Shown here one piece after another: positions 62,718-64,000 of a stretch of DNA of 64,000 bases. Source of the stretch: Liolophura sinensis. Taxonomy: Eukaryota > Mollusca > Polyplacophora > Chitonida > Chitonidae. A model generated the notes under the pieces. That model ran no database searches and was not told the origin of the DNA. It saw only the letters and a list, made by a program, of their open reading frames with translations. The position numbers were made by a program, and so were the translations under genes. The DNA lies in the NCBI RefSeq assembly GCF_032854445.1, contig NW_027018030.1, positions 48,295 through 112,294 on the forward strand. Reading direction: 5' to 3'. How positions within the stretch are numbered: the first letter of the stretch is position 1; every line of letters begins with the position of its first letter.

Positions 62718-63815
62718 GTGGCTACAGCCAAAAGTATTGGTCGGAGAGCAACGCGGTTTGCACCATTCGATTTCTCGTCAAAAAATACGTCGGATTAGCC
62801 TCTTACCAGCAGAATTGGAACAGTTTTTCTACTTTTGGATTTTTGCCTGGTCTTTTTGCGAATTGAAAGCGGCTACATTAACTATGTACAATCGCGACTG
62901 GTCATTACTATATTCAACTTTTCATTATAAGTTATGTGCCCTTCGGTAGCCCAGACGACGTCAAATCTTTGGGCCAAGCCCATTTAACTCACCCAGCAGT
63001 TGTCTTACTTCTAAGTCGAAGACAAACTCAATGTCTTTATCTACATGTAGAAAAACCACACCATTTGTATATAAAAAAAACACAAGGTACTTGATACAGT
63101 CCGCTGTAAAAAGTACAATTGAACACTGACCCACATCAATAAGGTGCCAAAAGATGCGCAATTGGGCCAGGCATCTCCAGCTGTTGAAAAATTGCAAATT
63201 TCCTTGGTTTCCATGGAGTAAGAGCCGTTGCTGGGCACGTGATCTTGACATCAATGATTATTCATTTGTGGCTACAGCCAAAAGTATTGGTCGGACAGCA
63301 ACGTGGTTTGCACCATTCGATTTCTCGTCAAAAAATACGTCGGATTAGCCTCTTACCAGCAGAATTGGAACAGTTTTTCCACTTTTGGATTTTTGGCTGG
63401 TATTTTTTCTAATTGAAATCGGCTACATTAACTATGTACAATCGCGACTGGTCATTACTATATTCAACTTTTCATTATAAGTTATGTGCCCTTCGGTAGC
63501 CCAGACGACGTCAAATCTTTGGGCCAAGCCCATTTAACTCACCCAGCAAATGTCTTACTTCTAAGTCGAAGACAAACTCAATGTCTTTATCTACATGTAG
63601 AAAAACCACACCATTTGTATATAAAAAAAAAAAAGTACTTGATACAGTCCGCTGTAAAAAGTACAATTTAACACTGACTCACATCAATAAGGTGCCAAAA
63701 GATGCGCAATTGGGCCAGGCATCTCCAGGTGTTGAAAAATTGCAAATTTCCTTGGTTTCCATGGAGTAAGAGCAGTTGCTGGGCACGTGATCTTGACATC
63801 AATGATTATTCATTT
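62718..63815. repeat. Satellite segment, monomers 115-116, rich in private variants
   Basis: Monomers start at 62718 and 63268. Unit 115 has GCAGAATTGG and GAAAGCGGC. Unit 116 has CGGACAGCAACG, ACGTGG, GCAGAATTGG, TTTTTGGCTGG, a 12-base A tract where the CACAAGG sequence has been lost (63,623-63,636), TTTAACACTGACTCAC, CCAGGTGTTG and AGAGCAGTTGC. It is 548 bp, the shortest monomer in the window. Several of these changes were not seen in any other monomer. They do not continue the order expected from units 99-100, so the 16-monomer period stops here. Confidence 0.88.
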
Positions 63816-64000
63816 GTGGCTACAGCCAAAAGTATTGGTCGGAGAGCAACGCGGTTTGCACCATTCGATTTCTCGTCAAAAAATACGTCGGATTAGCCTC
63901 TTACCAGCAGCATTGGAACAGTTTTTCCACTTTTGGATTTTTGCCTGGTCTTTTTGCTAATTGAAATCGGCTACATTAACTATGTACAATCGCGACTGGT
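63816..64000. repeat. Partial monomer 117, cut by the window edge
   Basis: The first 185 bp of a monomer, ending inside ATCGCGACTGGT. It shows a standard GTATTGG, ACGCGG and GGTCTTTTTGCTAATTG combination. There is no sign of array termination within the window. Confidence 0.95.

Larger units (their letters stand above)
1..64000. repeat. Tandem satellite array, 550-bp monomer, 116 complete copies plus a partial one
   Basis: The same 550-bp sequence recurs head to tail across the whole window with no foreign insertion and no inverted copy. Counting from the phase mark GTGGCTACAGCC, there are 116 complete monomers (63,815 bp in total, 15 bp more than 116 x 550) and a 185-bp partial copy. Eighty-six monomers are exactly 550 bp, 21 are 551-552 bp and 9 are 548-549 bp. 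Copies differ mainly by single-base changes at recurrent sites, by 1-bp indels in A and T runs, and by short block exchanges. The sequence does not match any satellite family I know. Centromeric, pericentromeric, subtelomeric or sex-chromosome heterochromatin would all fit. No rRNA, tRNA, telomere repeat or transposon was seen. Exact copy number depends on assembly quality. Confidence 0.98.

Noticed and set aside
1-64000. CRISPR array
   Set aside because: The repeat unit is 550 bp with no short repeat/variable spacer alternation, and no cas genes are present.
1-64000. 5S rRNA, spliced-leader or rDNA spacer repeat
   Set aside because: No 5S, spliced-leader, 18S, 5.8S or 28S sequence occurs in the monomer.
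1-64000. Canonical CENP-B box
   Set aside because: I scanned the TTCG-containing stretches of the monomer and none fits the core pattern with ANNCGGG after the spacer. This was done by eye only; a motif scan would settle it.
1-64000. Transposon insertion or inverted segment within the array
   Set aside because: Phase marks continue every 548-552 bp in one orientation across the whole window, leaving no room for an insertion or inversion.

Overview
The whole 64 kb window is one uninterrupted head-to-tail satellite DNA array. A monomer of about 550 bp, counted here from the phase mark GTGGCTACAGCC, repeats 116 complete times, followed by a 185-bp piece of copy 117. The window begins exactly at a phase mark, so the array continues past both edges. 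All copies face the same way. I found no gene, RNA gene, transposon or unique spacer between them. Of the 116 complete monomers, 86 are exactly 550 bp, 21 are 551-552 bp and 9 are 548-549 bp, by the spacing of the phase marks. The first monomer is about 40% G+C (222 of 550 by hand count) and keeps about 18 CpG.

This is almost certainly eukaryotic heterochromatin: centromeric, pericentromeric, subtelomeric or sex-chromosome satellite. I do not recognise the family or the host. The mild CpG deficit (about 0.8 of expectation in monomer 1) would fit a host with little germline CpG methylation, but this is weak evidence.

Above the monomer lies a patchwork of higher-order repeats. In order: monomers 1-10 (1-5501), including an exact monomer doubling and a six-monomer echo; two copies of a 10-monomer, 5505-bp block (units 11-20 and 21-30, junction near 10.8-10.95 kb); a linker (31-37); two copies of a 7-monomer, about 3.85-kb block (38-44 and 45-51); a linker (52-60); a composite zone (61-86) in which a four-monomer module appears four times, including a tandem 2203-bp pair; a 3-monomer pair around 46.4-49.5 kb; and a 16-monomer, about 8.8-kb period (92-107, then 108 onward) that has its own nested 4-monomer, about 2.2-kb duplication. 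Higher-order copies differ at only a handful of sites, so amplification was recent.

Diagnostic variants divide the window into a left domain (to about 30 kb) and a right domain (from about 33 kb). The last complete monomer is unusually rich in private changes. The short open frames in every monomer are judged non-coding: 550 is not a multiple of three, the frames overlap, and most variants change the predicted residues. The most interesting aspects are the irregular, multi-scale higher-order structure, the readable recombination junctions, the multi-state variable sites, and the A-tract whose length differs between the two domains.
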